From Anastrepha obliqua (Eukaryota; Arthropoda; Insecta; Diptera; Tephritidae), in contig NC_072893.1 in NCBI RefSeq assembly GCF_027943255.1, positions 116,621,784 through 116,685,783 on the forward strand: 64,000 nt of DNA, written 5' to 3'. Below, in pieces: positions 42,735 to 54,959 of the stretch (positions within the stretch are counted from its first letter, which is position 1; each line of letters begins with the position of its first letter). The notes beneath the pieces are model-generated. The model ran no database searches. It was not told the origin of the DNA and worked only from the letters and a program-made list of their open reading frames with translations. The position numbers and the translations under genes were made by a program.

Positions 42735-43104
42735 CAGTGAGTCAAAAAAGTTTTGGCACAGTGAGTTTTTTGTTTTTTTTAATATGCGCAACGTGCCAAT
42801 TTGTATAAAAATATAATTCATACTACAACAAAGACAACATATTTTAACGCTGAAATGCTTGACGCCCAGAAAATGCAAGGATCGGCAGCAGAAAAGTTAT
42901 TGAAAATCAAAGGAAATTCTCAGCAATTTTAGCAAAGTGCAAAAATTTATTGCCCATGAATTAGATGAAACTTCGATTTGCATGGATTGTACTATACTAA
43001 AAACTATATTTTCATACAAAGTTAACGAAACAAATTAGTAGGAAAAACATTTTGAGTAATGTAAAAAAAAGCATTGTGCAAAAACTTTTGTGACTGACTT
43101 CATG
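42735..43104. mobile_element. Tc1-type MITE
   Basis: Flanked by TA. Ends: cagtgagtcaaaaaagtttt followed by ggcacagtg on the left; on the minus strand catgaagtcagtcacaaaag followed by tttttgcacaatg on the right. CAGTGAGTCAAAAAAGTTTTGG is a Tc1-like terminal pattern. No transposase inside; internal blocks recur at 40.2-40.5 and 63.9 kb. Confidence 0.7.
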
Positions 43105-44371
43105 TATGTTACAAAATAGCGTTCACTTATCTAAGTGCGCAGTGAAAATACTAGAAAAAAATATTTCACACAATTCATGTCATAAATTTACAAATTGAAT
43201 GTGCACAAAATTTATTCTTACGCTCGCTGGAAAACTGAGCCTAGCATTTACGGTTTTCATTCTGCAATAGGCTGCACTTACATAAACTAAATATGTCTGT
43301 CTCGCAGGCGTTTTATGTCATTTTATTGCCATTTTAAATTTTCAATTTTTGTTTTTTATTTTTACTTTTACACTCATTTTATTACCATTCTAAATTTTCC
43401 ATTTTCTATTTTTTTTTTTACTGCATGCAATTTATCGTTTGCCAACAACGCCAGTCTTCTAATGCAATCAGCAACAGAATTTTCACATGTCCGCAGTGTG
43501 CGATACTCATAGCAGCTCCCTTGGCTGTTTTGTCTGCTCTGCCGACCTTTGTTTTTGCTTGCCCTTGACTGCGCCATTGATTTTTCACGCACTCTTTTGC
43601 GGGTCAATAAACACATTGACTCATCTGTTATAATTTTAAGTGGATTTTGTAATCATTTAATGCAGTTTATTTGTTTTTGGTCTTCTCGTTTCTCGAGCTT
43701 ATTTGTATTCAATTTCACTTTCAAGCGAAATGCTTTATATTCAATTTATTTTAAGTTCATTCAATATTTTTAGCGAAATGATTTATATCCAATTTATTTT
43801 AAGTTCATTCAATATTTTTATTTAGCGATTAATTTTGAGTTATGTTCTTTATTTTTATGCGTTCGCAAATAACTTTTATTCCCATATTTTAAAAAACTTC
43901 GTTTATATTTTTCAAAGTTTTTTTATTCTTCCCTGTATTTTGATCTCTTCGGTTTTGTGGATTTATTTACGCGCCATGGTGAGTTTCTAGTATTGAACTA
44001 ACTAAAACTAAAAATAGCCTAAAATAAATGGCTCATTCAGTCGGCGTAGAGTAATTTGCTTTACTTTACAGGCCACCAGCAGCATTAAATATGTACATAC
44101 ATACATACAATCAGCAAAATCGTGCTCTACTGATAATTTCTTGAGTCATCAGCAGCCATTAATTTGTATGTATGTATGCATGTATGTGTATACAACAGCA
44201 AACTGCTCGCTGGAACGTATTCAACTCGTCTATCGAAGCAAAAAGCAATTTTTCTGTTATTAGCTGTCATTTTTTCTGGTGTATTTGTGCATGATATTTG
44301 GCGAATAAGCTCTGGGTTCGTTCACCACTGCGGATATTAAACATCAAACAATTTTTGCTTGTTGTACATAG
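43105..44371. other. AT-rich intronic DNA
   Basis: A roughly 60-bp direct duplication (ttatatccaatttattttaagttcattcaatatttttag type) lies at about 43735-43825. Tetranucleotide runs are near 44093-44108 and 44166-44190. No gene recognised. Confidence 0.5.
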
Positions 44372-44600
44372 TTGTTGTTGTAACAGCATAATATATTCGT
44401 AAGTGGCCGTAAGGGACAGCCCTTAGCCTTAGTTGGATATAAATTGGAGTTGTTCTCAAAAGGCTTTGGTATGCGCCTGCCTCCATTTCTTCTATGTATG
44501 TATAAGTTTTTCATGGAAAACATCTTCCGCTCGTAGGCGGCATAAAATTGTGTGGAGAGCTTCATTATTTGTACGTTAACATCTATACGTCTTCTATAAG
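44372..44600 (+). repeat. Hairpin-type repeat followed by a damaged SINE body
   Basis: 44372-44455 (gttgttgttgtaacagcata, gggacagcccttagcc, ttggatataaattgg) joined to 44460-44600 (tgcctccatttcttctatg, gtttttcatggaaaacatct, gcggcataaaattgt). Same pairing as at 30347-30640. Confidence 0.55.
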
Positions 44601-44995
44601 TTGCAGGCGCAACTTGGCCTAAATATCTCTTAAGAGTGATTGCGTCGGTCTGCTATATTAGCCGGTATTTGACAAAAATTTTACGATGCATTTTTTCGAG
44701 TTCACTAGCCCTCCTTACCATATATTCGTTCATTGGGTTGGTCTGATACTAATTTATAATTTTTGCTTGTGCGATGCTTTTGTCTGATGTTTTTCGTCAG
44801 CTTTGCTGTTTCGTATTGATTTTTTGAGTTCATTTGACATTTTTTCATTTGACATGTTTTGCACATATGTATGTATGTATGTATGCATGTATATATGTAT
44901 GCAGGTATATGTATTATGGGAACTGTTGGAATCTACGGATTTTCTATATGAGTTTGTAAATGTCGTAAATTATCAAGCAATTGGAATTTACTGTT

Positions 44996-46294
44996 TCTAT
45001 TATCTATTATCTATTATCTATTATCTATTATCTATTATCTATTATCTATTATCTATTATCTATTATCTATTATCTATTATCTATTATCTATTATCTATTA
45101 TCTATTATCTATTATCTATTATCTATTATCTATTATCTATTATCTATTATCTATTATCTATTATCTATTATCTATTATCTATTATCTATTATCTATTATC
45201 TATTATCTATTATCTATTATCTATTATCTATTATCTATTATCTATTATCTATTATCTATTATCTATTATCTATTATCTATTATCTATTATCTATTATCTA
45301 TTATCTATTATCTATTATCTATTATCTATTATCTATTATCTATTATCTATTATCTATTATCTATTATCTATTATCTATTATCTATTATCTATTATCTATT
45401 ATCTATTATCTATTATCTATTATCTATTATCTATTATCTATTATCTATTATCTATTATCTATTATCTATTATCTATTATCTATTATCTATTATCTATTAT
45501 CTATTATCTATTATCTATTATCTATTATCTATTATCTATTATCTATTATCTATTATCTATTATCTATTATCTATTATCTATTATCTATTATCTATTATCT
45601 ATTATCTATTATCTATTATCTATTATCTATTATCTATTATCTATTATCTATTATCTATTATCTATTATCTATTATCTATTATCTATTATCTATTATCTAT
45701 TATCTATTATCTATTATCTATTATCTATTATCTATTATCTATTATCTATTATCTATTATCTATTATCTATTATCTATTATCTATTATCTATTATCTATTA
45801 TCTATTATCTATTATCTATTATCTATTATCTATTATCTATTATCTATTATCTATTATCTATTATCTATTATCTATTATCTATTATCTATTATCTATTATC
45901 TATTATCTATTATCTATTATCTATTATCTATTATCTATTATCTATTATCTATTATCTATTATCTATTATCTATTATCTATTATCTATTATCTATTATCTA
46001 TTATCTATTATCTATTATCTATTATCTATTATCTATTATCTATTATCTATTATCTATTATCTATTATCTATTATCTATTATCTATTATCTATTATCTATT
46101 ATCTATTATCTATTATCTATTATCTATTATCTATTATCTATTATCTATTATCTATTATCTATTATCTATTATCTATTATCTATTATCTATTATCTATTAT
46201 CTATTATCTATTATCTATTATCTATTATCTATTATCTATTATCTATTATCTATTATCTATTATCTATTATCTATTATCTATTATCTATTATCTA
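44996..46294. repeat. Perfect heptanucleotide array (TATTATC)n, about 185 copies
   Basis: 1299 bp of the unit tctatta with no deviation that I could find: the 60-base rows cycle through all seven phases in exact order from start to end. Because 7 is not a multiple of 3, all three plus-strand frames encode the same seven-residue repeat YYLLSII without a stop, while the minus strand has TAG/TAA in every frame. The minus strand is (GATAATA)n, a GATA core every 7 bp. The 501- and 443-residue frames across it are artefacts. Confidence 0.95.
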
Positions 46295-47964
46295 CAGCAA
46301 ACTCCTAAATAATACTAAAATATTTAGCTACTATGAATTTAACGCCACTCATTTCCCATTATTGCCATGTTTAGCACCTCGTTTGCCCTTAAAATCGCCA
46401 GTGTTAGTATTTGTGTAAATTATTTTTGCTTATTGCTCACTTTAAGCAGCCATAAATTTACGCAAAGCTGTTGCATTGAAAAATTTAATTTCAAAATCCT
46501 CACCACCAGTCTTGGCTATAAGCGTCTGCGCCTACACAACTCAATACAGCTGAGTGCGATTTTGTTTTTAATTTTCACTTGAACCCCATAAATCTCATTA
46601 ATGCGAATGTAAATAACAACTAACGAATCAACCAAGCGTGTGCATCTGCGTTTTGTTGCTCCAAAAAATTACTCGCGGCTGTGCCACACGCACAGCGTTG
46701 AGGCACTCTTTAAGCCGCAGTAGCAGTCTTGCAGATCCCGTAATCGCATTTAATGTGTACGCAATACCGTTAATGCGGTGGCAACCAATTTTTCTGCCAA
46801 CGTCATCGTAATGACAGAATATTTTCTTGCCATTGATGTTTGTGTGTTTTTCGTTTTCCGCTTTTTGTTTTAATTTGTCAATTCCGCTTCTTCACCTTTT
46901 CACTAATGATTTTTTCACATTTTCTCGCACCAATTTATAAGTGTGGTTATGTTGGTTTTCTCTTTTTTATTTGAAGTTGTTATTTTAATTAAGCCAACAT
47001 CGCAAAATGTTGCGAGTAATTGTTAAAAAACGGTATTTAATGGAGACGCTAGTGCACTGCCAACTGCATACATAAATTACGCACACACGTACATACATAC
47101 ATACATACATACATACATACATACATACATTCATACTATATTTTTATGTTTCTTTTTTTTGTTGTTTATTCACTTGGTGCTTTATGGTTTTTGCCTTTTC
47201 CTTTTTTTCGTTTTTTGTTTTTTGTTTTCTTGTTTTGTTTTTCTTTTTGTATTAGCTCATACGCAGAGGAAACGCAACAATAACCGTCAAATGAGTTGGA
47301 TGTTTTAATTAGATTTAATTAAAACTGTATTCACCACAATCAACCAACCAACCAGCCGTCAATTCATTCACCGTCGTTACACGGTGAACGCAGCATCATC
47401 GTCACAGTCATTGGCTGGGTGGTGGCGCTCACAATTTTTTGCGATAGCGAATGGCTTTTAAGCTTAGAAAAAAGGCGACCAATGATGCAGTTGAACCGCC
47501 TTATTTTTAATTAGTTTATTGCAAACAGACTTAGGTGAGCCAGAACGGGAATATGCCCAGTTACAAGGTCATTTGGATGCATAATTTCATTAACTTGGAG
47601 TCAATAGATCATCTAATTTTTTTTTGATATATTTTAAAAAATATCAAATGACGTTGTTTTCCATTAGCGATTAGTCCTTAGCCCTCAGTAGCAGTGCACA
47701 AACTATGTCTTTTATATTATTTGCCAAAATTTGTATTGTACAATAGCAAGTCTTCCACCTTAGGTGCCACCACACTTGATTTCTTACAAAAAATTCTTGC
47801 TCCTTTTTTAAATACCCTACTTTTCCCTTTTGACCTAATTGGCAATGCTGCGATCAGCTCAATGATATGTTTTCGTTTTTCGAAGTGAAGCTATTATTTT
47901 TAAAATATGTCCAACCCTCTATAGAAGGCTCACTAAGTTCATCCGAATGTTTGCTCTCTTCTTC
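46295..47964. other. Intronic DNA, partly GC-richer
   Basis: 46480-46800 is noticeably less AT-rich (ctgtgccacacgcacagcgt, gccgcagtagcagtcttgca) and could hold a regulatory element or unrecognised exon. A (CATA)n run of about 40 bp lies at 47091-47130. Otherwise unassigned. Confidence 0.45.
47091..47130. repeat. (ACAT)n microsatellite
   Basis: About ten uninterrupted ACAT units; the longest tetranucleotide run of this type in the window. Confidence 0.9.
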
Positions 47965-48260
47965 TTCTTCTTCTTAGATGGCACTACAACCGTATGTCGG
48001 TTTTGGCCGAATTGGACACATTGCCATCTAGTTCGATTCATTGCTTGCTGGGGCCAGTTGGTGCCACCGAGTGCTGCCTCACTTGGTCTCCCCAACGTAG
48101 ATTAGGTCTTCCCCTTTCTCGTCGTCCACTGTGAGTTAATTCTCGAAGGACTGCCATGTCGTAGCACTTTCGTTCCTCCTCGAGACATGGCCACGCCAGG
48201 GCTGCCGCTGTATTTTAATAAGCTTCCACATCTCGATATAGCTCATACCGCTCTATAGCA
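47965..48260 (-). mobile_element. RTE-like non-LTR retrotransposon C-terminal fragment
   Basis: On the minus strand, broken frames read AALAWPCLEEE, then GRRERGRPNLRWGDQVRQ, then RTRWQCVQFGQNRHTVV. This is the familiar C-terminal layout (GRGRPxLRWxDQV...DRxRW) of RTE-type reverse-transcriptase proteins. Ends in a (CTT)n-type run on the plus strand at about 47958-47975. Confidence 0.65.
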
Positions 48261-51200
48261 CGTTTGCTCTCTGGATCTGTTAAATCGACTAGTCTAAGTT
48301 TTGCATCATAGTCAGTGCCGCTCTGCCTTGAGGCCATGCACTTTTTCCCGCTTTACGTGTCACGTGCCTATTCTTTAACTGCAAGATGAATTTCATTTTT
48401 TTCTTCAGTGACCGCTTTTACTTTCCATTCATGTACAGAGTTGACTAAAGCTATAAACTTTTGCAATCTTTTAAAGCCTGAGTTAAAAGCTTATCGCAAA
48501 TATTCCGGGCTATTGCTTTGAATTTCTTTGAAATTGAAATGAAAAGCTAAAAGTGTTAGCACCATCAGCGGAGGACGGGTGGCCGGTTTGTTTACGCCTC
48601 CTCATCGTCTCAATACTCCGTAATAAAGCTTATGATATTTTTGGTGGAAAAAATGCTACTAAGTCTTCTCAATATACCAAATCCAAAAAGGCGTAACCTT
48701 AATCTGGCGAAAGTGGGAAAGACGCAGAAATATTGTACTCTCTCTCTTTATAAAACACATCCCAAGGCCCAAATCCGTGATGGCTATACTCGTATGTTCT
48801 TCCAAAATCATACTTCTCAGTTTGAGCAGGAATCCCGCTAATATCTGAATGGTCCCAAAGATCTTCGATTCAGCTGCACACAAAAGATTTTTAATTTAGT
48901 TGTTAGTCCTTGCTAAAGTGACCTGGTCATAGCGCCATTGTAGGAAACGGTGAGGGGGGGGGGGGGACCTGTGAGGTAGTTTCCCCGCGAAGCGAGAGTA
49001 TTGGAATCCTGTTGCCTTCCTGTGGTCCGCTCCTGGAAAGGTGGGCTCTGCTTCAAGTCAGCGAGCGCATAAGTAAAAAGTAAACAAACTTGTAAGGTCG
49101 CGAAAGCTTTTTGGTCCAGAGTGGATCGGAGGCGCTGGAGGGATCTTCTGCGGTTAACATAATCTCAGCTCTCGAATTTCGTGGGTATACATGCTGTGAG
49201 ACTCGGTATTACTGCGAGTACTTTTCGCGTCAGTTTTATGGAGGATGAGGTGGAATCTTCTTTGCTGCTTTGATATCGCAGGGCTAAGATTTAAGTATCT
49301 TGCCACTTATCTCTTTGCTATGTTTGTTGATATGGCACGCAATGTAATTAAAAACCTGATGAACTACATCAGCAGTCCGTAGCGGCTAACACCACCGTAA
49401 ACCAGCCATTGTTCGGTTGTCTTCAGCAAGACTCTTCAAGCCCTCTGAGGGCTAGCCTTGCGAAATAAAATATCTCATTGGAAGGAAGAGATAAACCTTA
49501 CTAAAAAGTCATCTCTTTGCTTCCATTTTCTTTCCTGCATGACCCAAAACTTATGCATCCTCTTAACACGCTGAGCCCATATCGATTGATAAAAATTATC
49601 ATTTTCTTAGAAAAGAGAAACTTCCATTAAAAAACAGTATTCTGCCGCCTCTTTTCTCTCCGCCATGCTTTAAAAGCTATGCTATGAATTTGTCGTGCAC
49701 ATTTTTCTAGAATTTATTAACCCTTTGAGTACATGCCTAATTAGAGCAGGCAAAATTGGCTTTTCTTAGAAAAGCATAAATTTTAGCAAAAAAAAAAATC
49801 GCATCTTTTTCCCTTTCATTCCCCTTCCTTTTACGTCACTTAGTCACAGCTACCAAATGAATTTAAACGCATATTTTCTTAATCCACTCAGAATGTGTCA
49901 CATTGAAACAGTAACGCGACAAATTAGATTAAAAGTTTGCTTTGCGCTTCAGTTATCAAAATCGATTTTCCTTTTGTGTGAGACGATTAAATGCGTTGCA
50001 GTGCAGAAAGCACGCCTCTGCGCGATAGCGGCCTGATCGATTTTCTAACTAACCAACATGAGTTTCAACGTCGAAAAATGATTTTTTTCCTGCTTTACTG
50101 CCCCTGTCCCTGCTTGGTTGCTATGAGTAATTTTCTCATGACACTAATGCCACAAAAGGAAATCGCAAGAGGAGAAAAAAAATAATAAAATGCAAAAAAA
50201 AAAACACAAATGTGCAAAAAGTGAAAATTGACAGGTTTTCGCAAAACTTCTGTGAAACGTAGAAATGAAAAAAAAACGATGGTAAAAAACTGCGAAAACT
50301 AAAACGTTAGAAATGCTCGTCAATGTCAGTGCATGAAAATGCAATTTCCTCCACTTGCAACTGCCATAAAAGCACACACACAGGCGCTAATTCGTTCGCC
50401 CTCTCGCTCTCTAGAAATCGTACATCCTCGTCTTGCGCGCCTGCAGTTCGTTGTGGGTTGACCACACTGTACGCACGGAAGTTGCAAAATTTTCTTAACA
50501 CCTTCAACCGCATCTATCAAGTCAACAGCTTGCGCTCCCTTCTCCCATCGCTCCCTTCAACCTCTTAATACGCTATGGTATGGATATATTTGCAAACCCT
50601 CTTCAAGTGGAAATTAGCGCTAACAATCGAGAGCTTTCGTGTGGGTGGGCCTACAAAGCGGGTTGTGCTGTGCTGTGCTATGCCATGCTGTGCTGCGCTG
50701 CGCTACGCACGTGCGCATATAGTAAGCAGCTTAACTTTGTTGAAACGCTCATAGCAGCTTGGCATTTCATTGGCAGTAAATTTGCACAAATTTCATAAGA
50801 TATTGTTGTTGTTGAAAATTTGCGTTTCGTACTTAAGCCGGGTATTGGAAGCAGTGGTGGTAGGGGGAGTCCACAAGTTCGGTTACTATCATATTAGCGA
50901 GGGAAATTACGAAGATAGCGAATCTAACATTTTGTTTGTCAATATATATTTGTTGATACAGCCATTTGACCACGAGACCTACCAGAAGTTTGGAAAAAAG
51001 TAGTAGGTGTAAAAAAATTGATTTCGTGCGCTCATACAACAGCAGATCGTAAGAAGATTTGTAAGAAAATACCAAAACAAAAGCTTAGAAAGCAAAGAGA
51101 GCACGCTTCACCATCTGAGGTATTGGCACTTCGATTTGGTCATCCACTAACGGAAGGCAATGATCTTTTCAAATATAAACCTGAAGAGAAGTTCTCTCTC

Positions 51201-51469
51201 CATAAGTAACGTCAGTTTCCTGGCAACGAAGCTGTGCCACTCGTGATTCTAAAGCCGACTATGGTAGCTATCGACAAAATGGTGCGGAAGCTCTAGTTCG
51301 ATTCTGGACGAATCTCCACTCTAACCAACGGTTAAAACAAGTTAAAAAGGTGCATCGGCGAAACAATAAAGCACCGTCATTCTATAAATGATTTTATCGA
51401 TTCATTTCTATTAGTGAAAACATTTAATTGTAGTTTGGTTTAAATCCGCTTATTTGGAAATATTGATTA
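48261..51469. other. Intronic DNA with possible decayed retroelement pieces
   Basis: 48930-49440 is GC-richer, carries a G13 run (48954-48966) and short retro-like readings (SFMEDEVESSLLL near 49235), perhaps an eroded non-LTR C-terminus. 50300-50720 is also GC-richer with a (TGTGC/TGCTG)n stretch at about 50665-50705. No intact gene recognised. Confidence 0.4.
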
Positions 51470-52440
51470 TTTTTTCATGTCGATTATCGATTGTTTAAAT
51501 TTAACGATTGCTTTCATTTAACGATTATCTTCAGTTATCTTTTACATTCAATTAGCAAAATTTTCGCTTTGTTTGAATAACCGATTATTTTTAAAAAATA
51601 TCGACTATTCCCAATTATCGGTTGGCCTGACGTACAGTTATCGATTATTTGAGGGAAGGATTGATTATTTTCAGTTAATAATTTATGCAGTTATCGATTC
51701 ATTCTAATAATAGATTTTGCAGTTATCGATTTCTCACAGTTATCGATTACTCACAGCTATGAATTTTCCCAGTTACCGTTTAGTTCCAGTTAGCGATTAC
51801 TCGAAGCTATCTATTACTCACAGTTATTGATTACACACAGTTATAAATTACTCACAGTTGTGGATTGCACATAGTTCTTGATGACTCCTCGTTGTCGATT
51901 ACTCACAGTTATCGATTGCTCAAAGTTATCGATTACTTACAGTAACCGATTACTAACAGTTATAGATTACTCACAGTTACCGATTACTAACAGTTATAGA
52001 TTACTAACAGCTATCGATTACTCACAGTTATTTATTATTCAAGGTAATCGAATACTTATAATTACCGATTACTCATAGTTATATATTATCCAAAACTATA
52101 GATTATTCACAATCATCGATTACGTACAGCTATCGATTACTCACAGTTATCGATTACTCATAATGATCGATTCCTCATAATTATCGATTCCTAATAATTA
52201 TCGATTCCTCATAGTTATCGATTACTCATAATTACCGATTATTCAACATTATCGATTATTCACAGTTATCGACTATTCGAAACTATCAATTATCTTCAGT
52301 TATCAGTTTATGCCAAATCGATTTTGTTCAACTATCGATTATCTTCAGTTACCAGTTTACGCCAATTATCGATTTTTTTCAACTATCAATTTATATCAAT
52401 TATCAATTTCAGTTGACAATTGTTGTGAATTGACGATAAT
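51470..52440. repeat. Degenerate array of roughly 17-bp units containing ATCGAT
   Basis: Repeated variants of cagttatcgattactca cover nearly 1 kb; about twenty units keep an intact ATCGATT and many more have one substitution. Spacing is about 16-19 bp. The array is eroded at both ends. TATCGAT resembles the core bound by DREF and BEAF-32 in Drosophila, but the array may simply be an old satellite. Confidence 0.8.
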
Positions 52441-52839
52441 TATCAGCTTTTAACAAATAATTGGTATGTTTAAGTAGGTTAATTTCGAATTTTACGTGTA
52501 GTATATTATCTATCTGATAGTTGCATGTACTTTATATAGCTTAATCCTGCCATTCATTAGTTACTCTCGCTTTCTGTAATTTTTTAAATTTTCTATAATT
52601 TTTCGTTTTCTGTAACTTGTCATAGATGTTTCCCTTCTTGGCATCCTGTACTTTGATTATTCGTATTACCTTTCGCATTAGCTTCAACTGATAATTTTTG
52701 TGCATCAAATATTTTATTCATCAGCATCTCCTAATCGAATTATTTTCACTAAATGCAAATTTTTCACTCTGATACAATTAATCATCGACCCTGACATATT
52801 CCCCAACTAAACATGCTTATATGTATGTATGTATATGTA

Positions 52840-53748
52840 CAGGGTAGGCCATTTAAAGCGGGCCCATTTGTTTCTGAAAAAAAAACATTGAAAAAAACAT
52901 TTTTTTTTGTGTTGATATGAAAAATCATTTATTTTGATTCAAGGAGATTTGTTCCAGCTAGTTTTTGAAAATGATATCCTTCAAATGTTTGCCTCTGGCC
53001 TTGATGGCCAAATGTGTCCTTTTTTCGGCGTTTTCCATCGTTTTGGCCAATATTTCGGCCGGTATGGCGGCGATTTCGCGTCGGATATTGTTTTTAAGTT
53101 GAGTTAGAGTCCTTGGCTTGTTGATGTATACCTTGGATTTCAGATAACCCCACAAATAAAAGTCCGGTGGCGTCAAATCTGGTGATCTCGGTGGCCACGG
53201 AAAATCACCATTTTTCGAAATCAACCTTCCAGGGAACAATGGCTTCAAAAAATCGATTGTAGCGCGTGAAGTGTGGCATGTAGACATGAGATTTTCAAAT
53301 CGATGCGAATTATGCGCCTGAGTGTTGTCCTGGCGATGCCTAATTCCTGAGAACGACGATAACTCGATGTTCGCGGAGCCTCCTCAACACTGGCTCGTAC
53401 AGCCTCGATATTTTCAGCAGAACGTCGTGTACGTTGTCTGGATGCGTGGCTGGTATTGCTGAGACTACCGTGGTTAATAAATTTTGCGTATAAACGCTGT
53501 AAAGTGCTTTTGGATGGCGCACTTTTAACTTTATTTTTTTTTTTAAACGCACGTTGAGTTTTCACAATTGAGAAGTTATTTTGGATGTAAAGCTGAATTA
53601 TTTCAGCGCGTTCTTTTGGAGTGTACTGCTCCATGGTAAAAATTGTCTTGGACTGACGCTTCCAACGCGCTATGTCATTAGTCGATCTGACGTTCCTGTC
53701 AAAAGTTATAGGGTTGCCAGATGGGCCCGCTTTAAATGGCCTACCCTG
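52840..53748 (-). mobile_element. mariner/rosa-like element with perfect 28-bp inverted repeats, internally deleted
   Basis: 52840-52867 and 53721-53748 are exact inverted repeats starting cagggtaggccatttaaagc, flanked by TA. The minus strand encodes the N-terminal DNA-binding part (MEQYTPKERAEIIQLYIQNN, helix-turn-helix to about 53290) fused out of frame to the C-terminal part (TIDFLKPLFPGRLISKNGD, then PPRSPDLTPPDFYLWGYLKS). The middle with the first catalytic residues is missing; 909 bp versus about 1.3 kb in full elements. The family resembles the rosa (DD41D) group of tephritid mariners. Confidence 0.85.
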
Positions 53749-54959
53749 TATTTACTTATACCGTTTCACTCACATGACTTAGATGGACTATGTCATTATT
53801 TCGAGCAAATCAGGCATTCAATCAGCAAAAGTTCAACGAAATTCTGAATAAAATTTAGTGAAATTTAATTTTGTTTGGTTCTAACTGGTTTTGTCGTGTA
53901 CGTATGTATGTGCGTATGTGCATTCTATGACACCCTCAATTGACCCCGAATTCCGCTTCACAAGCGAATATAAAAAAGATTCACATAACCTACATAACAT
54001 GAAATTTTCGTGGGTACCCTGGTTTTCAAGAGCACACGTACCAACAAAAGCGAAAAAAATACAACTATAATGCAAAGTACTGAAAACCTACTAGTTAGTA
54101 ACTTGGTTAAAGACACAGCAACGGCGGCAACAGCAGTGGTAGCTCAAAAAATAGCAACCAAAAGACGAATATATATGCATGTCCATATGTATATAGTGTT
54201 GACACTGTCATTTATCAATGCTCAAGCCATTTGTCACCGTCGCTACTCCAATAGCAATAACGCCAACAATAACAATGCCATTAACACCAACAATAACAAT
54301 GGCAATAAGCCACAAAAGTGTTGGAAGGTTGACAAAAAGCGTATAGTTCGTGCGGGTGCCCTTTGAGGGTGGCCAGTTACTAGGAACAGCTTTTTGCTTT
54401 ATTGCAGAAGCGAGCTAAATGTGATGCCATGCGTTCGTACACATTTACGTAAGTACATACATATGTATGTATGTATGTCATACTTAGTAAGTCTGTAATA
54501 GTGGCATATCTCGTTATGCCGGGATGTCTGTTATGATGGTTCGTCGAAGTGAGCGCCCTCAAGTGCTGCTGCATTGCCTTTTCACTTTTTCTACCTATTT
54601 CACTTTTTTGTTGCATTTTTATTTCTTCCAATATTTCGTGTTGTATGACGCATGTGAAATAAAGTCTGGAAAAAAAAATAAAAAAATGGTGGTTCAAAAC
54701 AAATTTGCTATTAATTTCACATAGAAAGTGTGTTAGTTCTCCTGTTTTGGCGACACTATCCTTTCAAAAAGTTCTTTTTTATTGGCTTTCGCGTGCGTGG
54801 AGAGTCACAAAAATGCAATTTTCGTAAGGCAGTTTGCTTGCTTCATTTTTTTGTTTTTACTTGCAGTTGGTTTTTACTTTAAGTGCTCATTTACGAGGTG
54901 GAATTAAATGATGGGTTACAGAATGGTTTTTATTTAGATGAAGGATTTAAATGGATTGT
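53749..54959. other. Intronic DNA with one possible small gene
   Basis: Contains the open frame 54070-54366 listed separately and a (GTAT)n run at about 54461-54478; the rest is unassigned. Confidence 0.4.
54070..54366 (+). CDS. Unrecognised small open frame, possible nested gene
   Basis: From the first ATG it encodes 98 residues and ends in TGA. There is a Thr/Ala-rich start (LVKDTATAATAVVAQKIATK), an internal Met followed by a hydrophobic run (MYIVLTLSFINAQA) that could act as a signal segment if translation began there, then an Asn-rich linker and a basic end (KCWKVDKKRIVRAGAL). It is less AT-rich than its surroundings and its Asn tract looks like fly coding DNA, but I recognise no family. 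It lies inside the presumed flw intron. Confidence 0.28.
   Translation: MQSTENLLVSNLVKDTATAATAVVAQKIATKRRIYMHVHMYIVLTLSFINAQAICHRRYSNSNNANNNNAINTNNNNGNKPQKCWKVDKKRIVRAGAL

Noticed and set aside
44803..46312. Open frames of 501 and 443 residues
   Set aside because: They are the heptamer array read through; any frame of this repeat is open, and there is no gene context.
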